Shown: positions 25,004 to 33,672 of the stretch, piece by piece
Layout: each line of letters starts with the position of its first letter
Numbering within the stretch: position 1 is the stretch's first letter
DNA from: Anaerolineales bacterium UBA2317
GTDB lineage: Bacteria > Chloroflexota > Anaerolineae > Anaerolineales > Villigracilaceae
Direction of reading: 5' to 3'
Length of the DNA: 64,000 bases
Assembly: GCA_002345215.1 (NCBI GenBank)
Contig: DDVH01000052.1
Coordinates: 1-64,000 of the forward strand
Translations under genes and position numbers: made by a program
The notes under the pieces: model-generated
Seen by the model: the letters and a program-made list of their open reading frames with translations, nothing else
Told to the model about the DNA's origin: nothing
The model's database searches: none

Positions 25004-27435
25004 TGCGACCTCGTTGGCGAAAAGTTTTTCACGATTTGTGGGATAACAAAGCTCGTACTTTGTTAGTTGTATTTTCTATTGCAGTGGGCGTGTTTTCTAT
25101 CGGTGTAATTTCAGGCGCGTATGAAATCATATCCAATGATATGGGAATTTCGTATGCGGCGAATAACCCTGCCAATGTTGAACTTCGTATGTCAAATTTT
25201 GACGAAAATATTCGGTCATCTATTCGCAATGCAAATGGTGTGAAAGAAGTTGAAGTGCGGCGGGTGGTCAACTTCCGTGTGAAAAAGGAAGGGACTGAAA
25301 AATGGATTTCGATTGACCTTGTGGCATTTGAAAGTTTCAGAGAGAACAAAGTCAATTTGCTGGTACCAGTTTCAGGTCAGCTTGAAGCGGGCGAAGATGA
25401 AATCTTATTAGAAGAAGACATCCTCGAAGATATTGAAATCGCAGAGGGTGACTATCTCGTTTTTGAATTGCCCGATGGTTCCACAAAATCTTTGCAAGTG
25501 GTTGGTTTTGTAAAAGATGCTTCTACAGGAGCGGGAGATTTTCTTGCCGCGCCGTTTGCATTTACAGTGATGGAAACAATGCAAACGTTGCGTCAACCTG
25601 AAACATTTAATCGCGCCTTTGTAACAGTCACTGGAGACCAGAACGATATCAATTACATTCGCGATGTTGGTTCTGACTTAAAAACAAAACTTGAAAAAAG
25701 TAATCTTACGGTTTTTCGTACCCGTTTTTCTGAAACCAATAAACATCCATTGGCTGATGTGATTAACGCTGTGCTTGGAATTTTGATGGCATTGGGTATC
25801 TTAATTGTTTTGTTATCAAGTTCATTAATTGCCAATACGTTAAGTGCTTTGTTAACTCAACATTATCGCCATATTGGTGTTATCAAATTAATCGGTGGCA
25901 GAAATAATCAAGTCTTAATTATGTACCTGGCTTTAATAATTGCATTTGCAGTATTGGCTTTGTTGATTGCAGTTCCAACCGGTGGGCAGGGCGCGTATCA
26001 ATTGGCTTTGTTTATGGCAGACCAATTAAACTTTGGTTTGCTTGGTTATCGCATTGTGCCAATGGCTTTTACGATTCAAATTTTAGTTGGGCTTCTCGTC
26101 CCTTTAATTGCTGGGCTTGCGCCAGTATTAAATGGCTCAAAGATAACTGTCTTGCGTGCGTTGAGTAATGACTTGACTGGTGATGAAAGCAAACCACAAA
26201 CGGCAGGAGAAGCACGCGTCTCTTGGCTAGACTGGGCACTGGTTCGGCTTACCCGCATCTTGGCATCTCGGGGAATCCAAATGCCGCGCCCGTTTATTAT
26301 TTCTTTAAGAAATACATTTCGCAGGCGTAGTCGTTTACTTTTAACATTATTTACCTTGACCATGGGCGGTGCAATTTTTATTGCAGTGTTCAATGTGCGC
26401 GTCAGTTTGAATACGTATGTGGATGATATTGGTAGTTACTTCCGTGCTGATGTGACAGTAGATTTTGATGAGGCTTATCGCATCAGTGAAATTACACAAT
26501 ATGCAATGCAAATAGATGGTGTGCAACATGTAGAAGGCTGGCAATTTATGGCGGCTGAATTGTTATATCCTGATGGAACGCCAGCAGAGAATATCAATTT
26601 ACTTGCACCACCTGCTGAAACTGAATTGGTCAATCCAATTTTGGCTTCGGGTCGGTGGTTGCGTGCAGATGATGTTCGTAAACTTGTCATCAGTGAAGCT
26701 GTTGTAAATTACATTCCAAATTTAAAAGTGGGTGATACTTTAAATTTAAAAATAAATGGCAGTGAAGAAATTTGGGAAGTGGTTGGCATCTTCAAGTTTG
26801 TTGGGCGTGAAGGCATTTTGGCTTACACCCCCTTTGAATATGCAGCACAAGCCAACAACCTCGCCAATCGTTCATTTTCATTTCGTGTGGTCACAGATAA
26901 ACATGATAGGGCATCTCAAGATGTCGTTGCAGAGCAATTAGATGATTTCTTCCGTGCCAACGGATTCAAAATTCGAGAAGCCGAATCAGGCTTGTCCTCA
27001 CTTGATACTGTTACCGAAAGCATTGACATCCTTGTAGTTTTTCTCTTAATCATGGCAATTCTGACAGCCGTTGTAGGTGCTATGGGATTAACTGGCACAA
27101 TGGGTATGAACGTTTTAGAACGGACGCGTGAAATTGGAATCATGCGTGCCATCGGAGCCGATGACCGTGCCATCATGCGAACTGTGATTGGTGAAGGTTT
27201 TGTGATTGGAATGCTCTCATTTGTGTTGGCGATTATTTTTTCCATTCCAATCTCTTATGGGCTTTCATATATTCTCGCTGTAACAGTTTTTGAATCACCT
27301 ATCACAGTAGTCTTTACATATCTTGGCTATGCCATTTGGCTTGGATTAATCATTTTATTGTCTGTACTTGGTTCTGTGTTACCTGCCCGTAACGCTGCCA
27401 GATTAACCATCCGTGAAGTGTTGGCGTATGAATAG
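25003..27435 (+). CDS. FtsX/MacB-type ABC permease, eight-helix duplicated form
   Basis: 810 residues containing two FtsX modules, each with a first helix, a periplasmic domain and three further helices. Helices are near 18-40, 255-280, 300-325, 352-375, 445-468, 675-698, 725-752 and 770-795. Segments such as HIGVIKLIGGRNNQV and REIGIMRAIGADDRAIMRTV are the cytoplasmic coupling loops typical of the family. Permeases of this duplicated form act in lipoprotein, peptide or lipid transfer driven by LolD-like ATPases. It overlaps the upstream kinase gene by one base. Substrate unknown. Confidence 0.92.
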   Translation: MRPRWRKVFHDLWDNKARTLLVVFSIAVGVFSIGVISGAYEIISNDMGISYAANNPANVELRMSNFDENIRSSIRNANGVKEVEVRRVVNFRVKKEGTEKWISIDLVAFESFRENKVNLLVPVSGQLEAGEDEILLEEDILEDIEIAEGDYLVFELPDGSTKSLQVVGFVKDASTGAGDFLAAPFAFTVMETMQTLRQPETFNRAFVTVTGDQNDINYIRDVGSDLKTKLEKSNLTVFRTRFSETNKHPLADVINAVLGILMALGILIVLLSSSLIANTLSALLTQHYRHIGVIKLIGGRNNQVLIMYLALIIAFAVLALLIAVPTGGQGAYQLALFMADQLNFGLLGYRIVPMAFTIQILVGLLVPLIAGLAPVLNGSKITVLRALSNDLTGDESKPQTAGEARVSWLDWALVRLTRILASRGIQMPRPFIISLRNTFRRRSRLLLTLFTLTMGGAIFIAVFNVRVSLNTYVDDIGSYFRADVTVDFDEAYRISEITQYAMQIDGVQHVEGWQFMAAELLYPDGTPAENINLLAPPAETELVNPILASGRWLRADDVRKLVISEAVVNYIPNLKVGDTLNLKINGSEEIWEVVGIFKFVGREGILAYTPFEYAAQANNLANRSFSFRVVTDKHDRASQDVVAEQLDDFFRANGFKIREAESGLSSLDTVTESIDILVVFLLIMAILTAVVGAMGLTGTMGMNVLERTREIGIMRAIGADDRAIMRTVIGEGFVIGMLSFVLAIIFSIPISYGLSYILAVTVFESPITVVFTYLGYAIWLGLIILLSVLGSVLPARNAARLTIREVLAYE

Positions 27436-27441
27436 GAAAAC

Positions 27442-27588
27442 GGTGGTCGAGTAGGCGGCGGGTCTCGATACATCTCTGCGAGATTACTCTACCATCGCCG
27501 CCGTATCGAGACCACAAATTGTTTATAAAAATAAAAGTATGTGGTCTCGATATGCCGTGAAGAGCAAGTGCACGGCTACTCGACCACC
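27442..27588. repeat. Composite inverted repeat (GGTGGTCGAGTA family)
   Basis: Outer arms GGTGGTCGAGTA and TACTCGACCACC enclose GGTCTCGATA, TATCGAGACC and another GGTCTCGATA. It shares units with 9390-9506. It lies between the permease and adaptor genes, 20 nt before the adaptor start codon. Confidence 0.75.
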
Positions 27589-27608
27589 ATTATTACAAAG
27601 GAATAAAT

Positions 27609-28730
27609 ATGAAAAAAAATATTTTGAAGATCAGTTCGTTTATTATACTTACATCATTAGTCTTAATGGCTTGTGGTGCACAACCTGCTGAAACCACAGC
27701 ACCTGTAGAAGAAATCATTTCTTCTAATGAAGTGATTGCAGAAGGCAGACTTGAACCTGTGCAAGGAACAAACTTAACTTTCCAAGCACGCGGAATTGTT
27801 GAAGAGGTTTTGGTCAAAGCAGGGGATAGTGTAAGTGAGGGAGATGTCTTAGTCCGCCTCGCAAATGCAGGCGCGGCTGAAGCGCAGGTTGTCATCGCAC
27901 AAAATGCTTATGATTCACTTCTTCGCAATGAAAGCGGCGACCGTGCAAAATTATGGCAGGCTTATATGAATGCTCAAATTGCGCGTGCGGATGCAGAAGA
28001 AGATTGGGAAGATTTGAATGTTGACTCAATCGAAGACCGCATTGAAGATATTGAAGCCGACATTGAAGATTTACGCGAAGATTTGCAAGATGCTCAAGAA
28101 GAATTTGATAAATATTCCAATTTAGATGAAGATAATTCACGCCGTCAAACTGCAGAAGATGATTTGGAAACTGCTCAAGAAAATTTGAACGATAAGATTC
28201 GTGAACTCGAAGCCGAAATTCGAGAACGTGATGAAGTGAAAGCAATTTATGATTCTACTCTTGCCGCCGAAGCCGAAGCCAAATATCAATATGAATTAAG
28301 TTTGGATGGACCAAATGCTGATCAACTCACACTTGCCAAAGCAAATTTAGATGCGGCACAAGATGCTTTATCAAATTATGTTTTGACTGCACCATTTGAT
28401 GGCGTAATTGCAGATGTCAATGTTAAAGTTGGCGAACAAGTTGGTACTGAAACTCGTGCAGTGAGCCTTGCGAACTTTGATTCATGGATTGTCGAAACAA
28501 CTGATGTGACTGAGTTGGAAGTTGTGAAGTTAAGTGTCGGTCAACAAGTGACTTTGAATCCTGATGCGTTACCAGATTTGCAACTCACTGGCGAAGTGGT
28601 TGAAATCAGCAATGCTTTCACGCAACAAGGCGGTGATATTCTTTATACGATCAGAATCAAAGTCAATGAAAGTGATGAACGTTTGAAGTGGGGCATGACA
28701 ATGGAAGTGACTTTCTTAGAAGCAGAATAA
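27609..28730 (+). CDS. Periplasmic-adaptor (HlyD/MacA-like) lipoprotein
   Basis: 373 residues. Signal peptide with lipobox LVLMAC (Cys22). Two half-lipoyl segments (about 42-80 and 245-285, the second with LTAPFDGVIADVNVKVGEQV) flank a long coiled coil (about 90-235) that is unusually acidic (SIEDRIEDIEADIEDLREDL). A beta-barrel part follows (VGQQVTLNPDALPDLQLTGEV). In MacAB-TolC such adaptors join the permease to an exit duct. Here it is the last gene of the ABC/kinase block and follows the permease across a repeat. In a probably single-membrane Chloroflexota cell it would act on the outer face of the membrane. Confidence 0.92.
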   Translation: MKKNILKISSFIILTSLVLMACGAQPAETTAPVEEIISSNEVIAEGRLEPVQGTNLTFQARGIVEEVLVKAGDSVSEGDVLVRLANAGAAEAQVVIAQNAYDSLLRNESGDRAKLWQAYMNAQIARADAEEDWEDLNVDSIEDRIEDIEADIEDLREDLQDAQEEFDKYSNLDEDNSRRQTAEDDLETAQENLNDKIRELEAEIRERDEVKAIYDSTLAAEAEAKYQYELSLDGPNADQLTLAKANLDAAQDALSNYVLTAPFDGVIADVNVKVGEQVGTETRAVSLANFDSWIVETTDVTELEVVKLSVGQQVTLNPDALPDLQLTGEVVEISNAFTQQGGDILYTIRIKVNESDERLKWGMTMEVTFLEAE

Positions 28731-28750
28731 AATTGAAATAAATTTTATTC

Positions 28751-28785
28751 AAACTGCCTATCAAATTTTGATAGGCAGTTTATTG
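28751..28785 (+). terminator. Terminator of the ABC/kinase block
   Basis: Perfect stem AAACTGCCTATC / GATAGGCAGTTT with a short AT loop, followed by ATTGTTAAA. It separates the adaptor gene from ruvB. The T-run is weak. Confidence 0.75.
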
Positions 28786-28798
28786 TTAAAGGTATAAT
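28768..28798 (+). promoter_or_regulatory. Promoter of ruvB (leaderless)
   Basis: TATAAT at 28793-28798 is 7 nt from the ruvB ATG. A possible -35, TTGATA (28768-28773), has a 19-nt spacer and overlaps the upstream terminator stem. There is no ribosome binding site. Confidence 0.6.
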
Positions 28799-28805
28799 TC
28801 AATCC

Positions 28806-29828
28806 ATGGCAAAAACAACCCGCCCACTTGACCCTGAATCCAAACCTGATGACCGTGTTGACCATGCCTTGCGTCCGCAAAAAATTGCGGATGTCATTGG
28901 GCAAGACCAGGTTATGCAAAATTTATCTATTTTGATTGATGCGGCGAAGCATCGTAATGAGGCGTTGGATCATGTTTTGTTTTATGGTCCGCCTGGGTTG
29001 GGGAAGACAACTCTCGCACATGTCTTGGGCAATGAAATGGGAGTCAATGTCAAAGTGACTGCTGGACCTGCCATTGAACGTGCAGGTGACTTAGCCGCGA
29101 TTCTTACAAACTTACGAGCAGGTGATGTTTTATTTGTTGATGAAATTCATCGCCTCGGACGTGCAGTGGAAGAAGTGCTTTACCCTGCAATGGAAGATTT
29201 TGCATTAGACATTGTGATTGGCAAAGGACCTTCTGCTCGTTCAATCCGTTTGAAGTTACCAAAATTTACAGTTGTTGGAGCAACGACAAGATTAGCATTG
29301 GTCACTGCTCCGTTGCGCGCAAGATTTGGTGCTGTCTATCGTTTGGATTATTACGATTTTGAAGCCATGAAACAAATCGTGACCAGAGCCGCAGGCATGT
29401 TAAAAGTTTCCGCAGATGAATCAGGTATCAGCGAAGTGGCGAGGCGTGCGCGTGGGACTCCACGAATCGCATTGCGTTTGTTACGTCGTGTTCGGGATTA
29501 TGCTCAAGTTCGCGCGGATGGATTAATCAACGAAAAAGTTGCACGAGAAGCATTGGACTTGTTACAAGTTGACCCGCTTGGTTTGGATGATGTTGACCGC
29601 CGTGTGTTGAAAACGATTATCGAAAAATATAATGGCGGACCTGTTGGTTTGAATACGATTGCGGCTTCGATTAGTGAAGAGCAAGATACGATTATGGATG
29701 TGGTGGAGCCGTATCTTTTGCAACTCGGATTTTTAGATAGAACGCCTCAAGGACGTGTGGCGACAAAATCGGCTTATGAACATTTGGGTTACACATACAC
29801 GGAGCAAGGGCAGGCGAGGTTGTTGTGA
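28806..29828 (+). CDS. ruvB: Holliday junction branch migration ATPase RuvB
   Basis: 340 residues, typical length. Motifs: Walker A GPPGLGKTTLAH, Walker B LFVDEIHRL, sensor 1 GATTR, arginine-finger region LRARFG, and the C-terminal winged helix (FLDRTPQGRVAT). RuvB forms hexamers that drive branch migration with RuvA. ruvA and ruvC are not adjacent. DUF2905 and queA follow, a gene order seen in several phyla. Confidence 0.98.
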   Translation: MAKTTRPLDPESKPDDRVDHALRPQKIADVIGQDQVMQNLSILIDAAKHRNEALDHVLFYGPPGLGKTTLAHVLGNEMGVNVKVTAGPAIERAGDLAAILTNLRAGDVLFVDEIHRLGRAVEEVLYPAMEDFALDIVIGKGPSARSIRLKLPKFTVVGATTRLALVTAPLRARFGAVYRLDYYDFEAMKQIVTRAAGMLKVSADESGISEVARRARGTPRIALRLLRRVRDYAQVRADGLINEKVAREALDLLQVDPLGLDDVDRRVLKTIIEKYNGGPVGLNTIAASISEEQDTIMDVVEPYLLQLGFLDRTPQGRVATKSAYEHLGYTYTEQGQARLL

Positions 29829-29896
29829 GTTTGAAGGTTAGCAAGTTGAAATGTTTGCAAGTTAACTTTTAAACTTTCCAACCTTTAAACTTTGAA
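29829..29896. repeat. AAGTTTGAAGGTT-family intergenic repeat, copy 1
   Basis: TTTGAAGGTTAGCAAGTTGA pairs imperfectly with TAACTTTTAAACTTTCCAACC and ACCTTTAAACTTTGAAA. A related copy lies at 31187-31254. Confidence 0.6.
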
Positions 29897-29905
29897 ACAC
29901 AAATT

Positions 29906-30133
29906 ATGGAAACTTTTGCTCGTTATGTAATGATTGGCGGAATTGTTTTATTCCTCATCGGCGCAGGGATTTATCTCGTCGCGAAATTTGGAATTCCATT
30001 AGGTCGCTTGCCCGGTGACATCCGTATGGAAGGGGAGAATGGATCGTTTTATTTTCCTGTCACAACTTCAATTTTGATTTCTGTGATTTTGACGATTGTG
30101 TTGAATGTGATTGCAAGATTTTGGAATAAATGA
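29906..30133 (+). CDS. DUF2905 family membrane protein
   Basis: 75 residues, two membrane helices (about 8-28 and 52-70) joined by the conserved loop GRLPGDIRMEGENGSFYFP, diagnostic of DUF2905. The function is unknown, but the gene is regularly found between ruvB and queA, as here. Its stop overlaps the queA start (ATGA). Confidence 0.9.
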   Translation: METFARYVMIGGIVLFLIGAGIYLVAKFGIPLGRLPGDIRMEGENGSFYFPVTTSILISVILTIVLNVIARFWNK

Positions 30134-31188
30134 AAACATCCGATTTTGATTATCACTTACCCGAGTCTTCCATTGCACAGACTCCTGCTGAACCACGCGA
30201 TTCATCTCGACTATTAGTTTTGAATCGTGGCTCAGGAAAGATAGAACACCGCTTCTTTCGTGACGTCAAATTGTTTCTGCGCCCCGGCGATTTGCTTATC
30301 CTGAATCAGACTCGTGTCATCCCTGCCAGAATTTTTGCAAAAAAAGAATCAGGTGGCAAAGTGGAATTATTGCTGTTACGAAAACGTGATGACTTAACTT
30401 GGGAATCTTTAGTAGGTGGCAAAGGCTTGCGTGTAGGCAAATCAGTGTTTGTGGAAGTTCAAAATAAAAAAATACAAGTTGAAATTTTAGAAATTCTCGA
30501 AGGTTCAGAAAGATTAATCAAATTTTCTGAACCGATTGAGCCATATTTTTCAAAAATTGGAAACGTTCCACTACCACCATACATTCACGAAAAATTGACA
30601 GACCCCGAAAGATATCAAACCGTTTTCGCCAAAGAGACAGGTTCTGCCGCCGCACCAACCGCTGGACTTCACTTCACACCTGAATTATTGAACGAAATCA
30701 AAAACATGGGCGTGAAAATTGGCTTGGTCACTTTGCATGTTGGCTTAGATACATTTGCACCCGTCAATGAAGAGAATCCCGAAGAACATAAAATCCATAC
30801 CGAGTGGTGTGAGCTGACTCAAGAAACTGCGGATTTAATCAATGAGACAAAACGAAATGGGGGAAGAGTGATTGCGGTTGGTACAACATCTGTTAGAACT
30901 TTGGAGACAGTAGGGAATCGAGACTCGGGAATCGGAGACGAATCCCAACTCCCGACTCCCAATTCCCAAATTTCACCATTTATCGGACCCACAAGTATTT
31001 ACATTCTGCCCGGCTATCAATTCAAAGTGGTAGATGCCATGATTACAAATTTTCATCTACCAAAATCTACACTCATTATGTTAGTCAGTGCTTTTACTGG
31101 CAGAGAAAAAATTTTAGAAACGTATGAAACTGCTATCAAAGAAGGCTATCGTTTTTATTCCTTTGGCGATGCGATGTTTATTGTTTAA
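30130..31188 (+). CDS. queA: tRNA preQ1(34) S-adenosylmethionine ribosyltransferase-isomerase
   Basis: 352 residues. QueA transfers ribose from SAM to preQ1 in tRNA, giving epoxyqueuosine. Family segments are DFDYHLPESSIAQTPAEPRD at the start, NQTRVIPAR, GSAAAPTAGLHFT, HVGLDTFAPV, GTTSVRTLE and PGYQFKVVDAMITNFHLPKS. Between GTTSVRTLE and GPTSIYILPG there is an extra, unusually polar stretch (about residues 262-279) encoded by a palindrome (30913-30967). It falls where other QueA proteins vary in length, so activity is probably kept. Confidence 0.96.
   Translation: MKTSDFDYHLPESSIAQTPAEPRDSSRLLVLNRGSGKIEHRFFRDVKLFLRPGDLLILNQTRVIPARIFAKKESGGKVELLLLRKRDDLTWESLVGGKGLRVGKSVFVEVQNKKIQVEILEILEGSERLIKFSEPIEPYFSKIGNVPLPPYIHEKLTDPERYQTVFAKETGSAAAPTAGLHFTPELLNEIKNMGVKIGLVTLHVGLDTFAPVNEENPEEHKIHTEWCELTQETADLINETKRNGGRVIAVGTTSVRTLETVGNRDSGIGDESQLPTPNSQISPFIGPTSIYILPGYQFKVVDAMITNFHLPKSTLIMLVSAFTGREKILETYETAIKEGYRFYSFGDAMFIV
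30913..30967. repeat. Palindromic repeat inserted in frame in queA
   Basis: GGGAATCGAGACTCGGGAAT on the left is answered by ATCCCAACTCCCGACTCCCA and ATTCCC on the right. Repeats of GGGAATCGGGAGT type are usually intergenic. Here the unit is read as Asn-Arg-Asp-Ser-Gly-Ile-Gly-Asp and onward without breaking the frame. Confidence 0.75.
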
Positions 31189-31254
31189 AAGTTAGAAAGT
31201 TGTAAGGTTTGAAGGTTCTAACTTTTCAACTTTCAAACTTGCTAACATTGAAAC
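31187..31254. repeat. AAGTTTGAAGGTT-family intergenic repeat, copy 2
   Basis: AAAGTTAGAAAGTTGTAAGG and TTTGAAGGTTCTAAC face CAACTTTCAAACTTGCTAAC. It starts in the queA stop codon and ends 4 nt before the next ATG, so no ribosome binding site can be seen for the glycosylase gene. Confidence 0.6.
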
Positions 31255-31257
31255 TAT

Positions 31258-31926
31258 ATGACTCAATTAGAAAAATTAAACAACCAAATTATTCAATGCC
31301 GAAAATGCCCTAGACTTGTGGAATGGCGAGAAGAAGTTGCACGAGTCAAACGCAAGGCGTATATGAATGAAGGATATTGGGGAAAACCTGTCCCTGGTTT
31401 TGGGGATGAAAATGCTCAAGTACTAGTTGTCGGATTAGCTCCTGGCGCACATGGTTCAAACAGAACAGGCAGACAATTCACAGGCGATGCTTCGGGCGGA
31501 TTTTTATTTCCAGCATTGTTTAAGGCTGGGTTTGCGAATCAGGCTGAGGCAGAGTCCAGAGGCGATGCACTTCGTCTAAAAAATATGTATATCACTGCAT
31601 CAGGTCGTTGTGCGCCACCAGATAATAAGCCTACACTTGAAGAATTAAATAATTGCCAACCCTATTTGGAACAAGAATTAAAAATCATTAATCCAAAAGT
31701 GATAGTATGTTTAGGACGAATTGCATTTGAACGAATTTTGAAAATTTATGGAATACGAGATTCAAGTTATAAATTTTCACATGGCGCACACTATCAACTA
31801 CCAACAACCAACTGGATACTGTGTTCATATCATCCAAGCCAACAAAATACTTCAACCAAAAAGTTGACCGTGAAAATGTTTGATGCAATTTGGGAAAAAG
31901 CCAAAGAACTTATAAATAAGGATTGA
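31258..31926 (+). CDS. Family 5 uracil-DNA glycosylase (UdgB type)
   Basis: 222 residues. Four cysteines that hold a [4Fe-4S] cluster in family 4/5 enzymes are at 14, 17, 117 and 132. The active-site motif GLAPGAHGSNRTGR (about 58-71) lacks the polar catalytic residue of family 1 and has the Ala-His form typical of family 5. The second motif, SYHPSQQN, carries His191. UdgB enzymes remove uracil and other deaminated bases from DNA. It is followed 0 nt later by an unrelated hydrolase. Confidence 0.92.
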   Translation: MTQLEKLNNQIIQCRKCPRLVEWREEVARVKRKAYMNEGYWGKPVPGFGDENAQVLVVGLAPGAHGSNRTGRQFTGDASGGFLFPALFKAGFANQAEAESRGDALRLKNMYITASGRCAPPDNKPTLEELNNCQPYLEQELKIINPKVIVCLGRIAFERILKIYGIRDSSYKFSHGAHYQLPTTNWILCSYHPSQQNTSTKKLTVKMFDAIWEKAKELINKD

Positions 31927-32673
31927 ATGAAAAAAATAAATTTGAGAATTTTTTTAGCGATTTTTTTAATCGCTGTGCTTGTTGTTGCTACTGTATTTGT
32001 ATTTTGGGCGAGTGATGCATACCCTGCGGATGAAATCGCGTTAGAAGCGATGGAATCTGATTCGCAAGTATTTGTTAATGCTGAACGTGGCGTTGTGATT
32101 TTTTTCCCTGCTGATAATCCGCGACCTGAAACTGGTCTCATCTTTTACCCTGGTGGCAAAGTGGATTATCGCGCGTATGCACCGATATTAAAAATGATTG
32201 CAAGTAATGGATATTTTGTTGCATTAACTCCTGCTCCACTAAATTTAGCCATGTTTGATTTCAATGCCGCAGCACGGATTGAAGCGCAATACCCTGAAAT
32301 TGAAAATTGGTTTGTAGGTGGGCATTCGCTTGGTGGCGTTGCGGCTTCATCGTATGCGGCGAGTCACCCGAATATCAAAGGCACTGTGTTGTGGGGTTCT
32401 GTCCCTGCGGATGATTTGTTACGAGTCAATGATGTTCCAACACTTTCAGTTTACGGTACACAAGATGGATTAATTTCTTTAGAGATGTACGATAATTCAC
32501 ATGATTTGCTTCCACTCGATGCGACATTTGTTGTTATTGAAGGTGGCAACCATGCTCAATTTGGTTCTTATGGAGAACAAGCAGGTGATGGCATTGCAAT
32601 GATTTCACCTGAAGAACAATGGACTCAAACGGTAGACGCGACTGTTGAGTTTATGAAATCATTATCTGAATAA
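31927..32673 (+). CDS. Membrane-anchored alpha/beta hydrolase
   Basis: 248 residues. An N-terminal anchor (residues 7-29) places the enzyme outside the cytoplasmic membrane. The hydrolase part has the nucleophile elbow GGHSLGGVAASSYA, a likely acid in YGTQDGLIS and His in EGGNHAQFG. The substrate is unknown; short relatives are carboxylesterases or lipases. It abuts the glycosylase gene and precedes a second anchored hydrolase by 4 nt. Confidence 0.88.
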   Translation: MKKINLRIFLAIFLIAVLVVATVFVFWASDAYPADEIALEAMESDSQVFVNAERGVVIFFPADNPRPETGLIFYPGGKVDYRAYAPILKMIASNGYFVALTPAPLNLAMFDFNAAARIEAQYPEIENWFVGGHSLGGVAASSYAASHPNIKGTVLWGSVPADDLLRVNDVPTLSVYGTQDGLISLEMYDNSHDLLPLDATFVVIEGGNHAQFGSYGEQAGDGIAMISPEEQWTQTVDATVEFMKSLSE

Positions 32674-32677
32674 GACT

Positions 32678-33649
32678 ATGAAAAAATTCAAAAAACTATT
32701 TTTTATTTTATTGATATTTGCATGCGTAACTGTTGCTTTTGCCCCATTTTTGATTCCTGTTCCTGAATTGGAAAACTTAGTCAGTGAAGAAGAATTTATA
32801 GACTCAGATAGCAAATTCATTGAAATTAACAATGTCAATATTCACTATAAAGAATCTGGGTCAGGAGAAAAAACATTTATTCTTTTGCATCCTTTTGGCG
32901 GAGGCACTTATTCATGGCGTGAAGTGATGGATGACTTCGCTCAATATGGAAGAGTGATTGCGTATGATAGACCTGCTTTTGGTCTAACCGAAAGACCCAT
33001 GCCAGAAGATTGGGTTGAAAATCCGTACGGCATGAAAGCCAATATTGAAATACTAAAAAGTTTGTTAGATACATTTGGAATCGAAAAAGCAGTTTTAGTG
33101 GGTAATTCTGCCGGTGGCGCTGTAGCCGTTGCATTTGCTTTGGAATATCCAGAACGAGTGGAGCAATTAATTTTAGTCGCGCCTGGTGTTGGTGGCGGAA
33201 GAAATCCACAATTCCCAACGTGGGCATTGCCAGTCATGTGGACTCCACAAATGCACCGTATTGGTCCGTTGTTTATGCGTGATTATCAAGAAAGTTTGCC
33301 ACGTACTGTTGAAAGAGGCTGGTTCGACCAAACGAAATTAACTGATGAAATCCGTGAGACTCATTTACAAATTTTGAAAATAAAAAATTGGGACCGTGCA
33401 TTTTATGAATTGGTCTTCGCGCCTGCTTACCCTGAACTGCGAGGTTTACTGCCTGAATTAAAAGTAAAAGCTTACATTATAGGTGGTATGGAAGACCGTT
33501 TGATTCGCACATGGTATTTAGAAGCAGTTGCTACCGAAATTCCGGAAGCGGAGTTAACTCTCATTCCGCAGTGTGGACATGTGCCTCAAGAAGAATGTCC
33601 ACAAGAATTTATGGAAGTTATCAAAATATATTTGCAAAGTAATAAGTGA
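32678..33649 (+). CDS. Membrane-anchored alpha/beta hydrolase
   Basis: 323 residues with an N-terminal anchor (about 4-25) and a canonical hydrolase domain: oxyanion segment HPFGGGTYSWR, AYDRPAFGLT, nucleophile elbow VGNSAGGAVAVAFA, acid in GGMEDRLI and His in CGHVPQEECP. It resembles epoxide hydrolase, haloalkane dehalogenase and hydroxy-muconate hydrolase relatives, but the specificity cannot be told. Not a close copy of the preceding hydrolase, so not a recent duplication. Confidence 0.88.
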   Translation: MKKFKKLFFILLIFACVTVAFAPFLIPVPELENLVSEEEFIDSDSKFIEINNVNIHYKESGSGEKTFILLHPFGGGTYSWREVMDDFAQYGRVIAYDRPAFGLTERPMPEDWVENPYGMKANIEILKSLLDTFGIEKAVLVGNSAGGAVAVAFALEYPERVEQLILVAPGVGGGRNPQFPTWALPVMWTPQMHRIGPLFMRDYQESLPRTVERGWFDQTKLTDEIRETHLQILKIKNWDRAFYELVFAPAYPELRGLLPELKVKAYIIGGMEDRLIRTWYLEAVATEIPEAELTLIPQCGHVPQEECPQEFMEVIKIYLQSNK

Positions 33650-33672
33650 TATAAATACATCATCAAAAATAT

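Noticed and set aside
27442..27588. Insertion sequence remnant between permease and adaptor
   Set aside because: Inverted repeats are present but there is no transposase fragment or target duplication that I can see; treated as a palindromic repeat.
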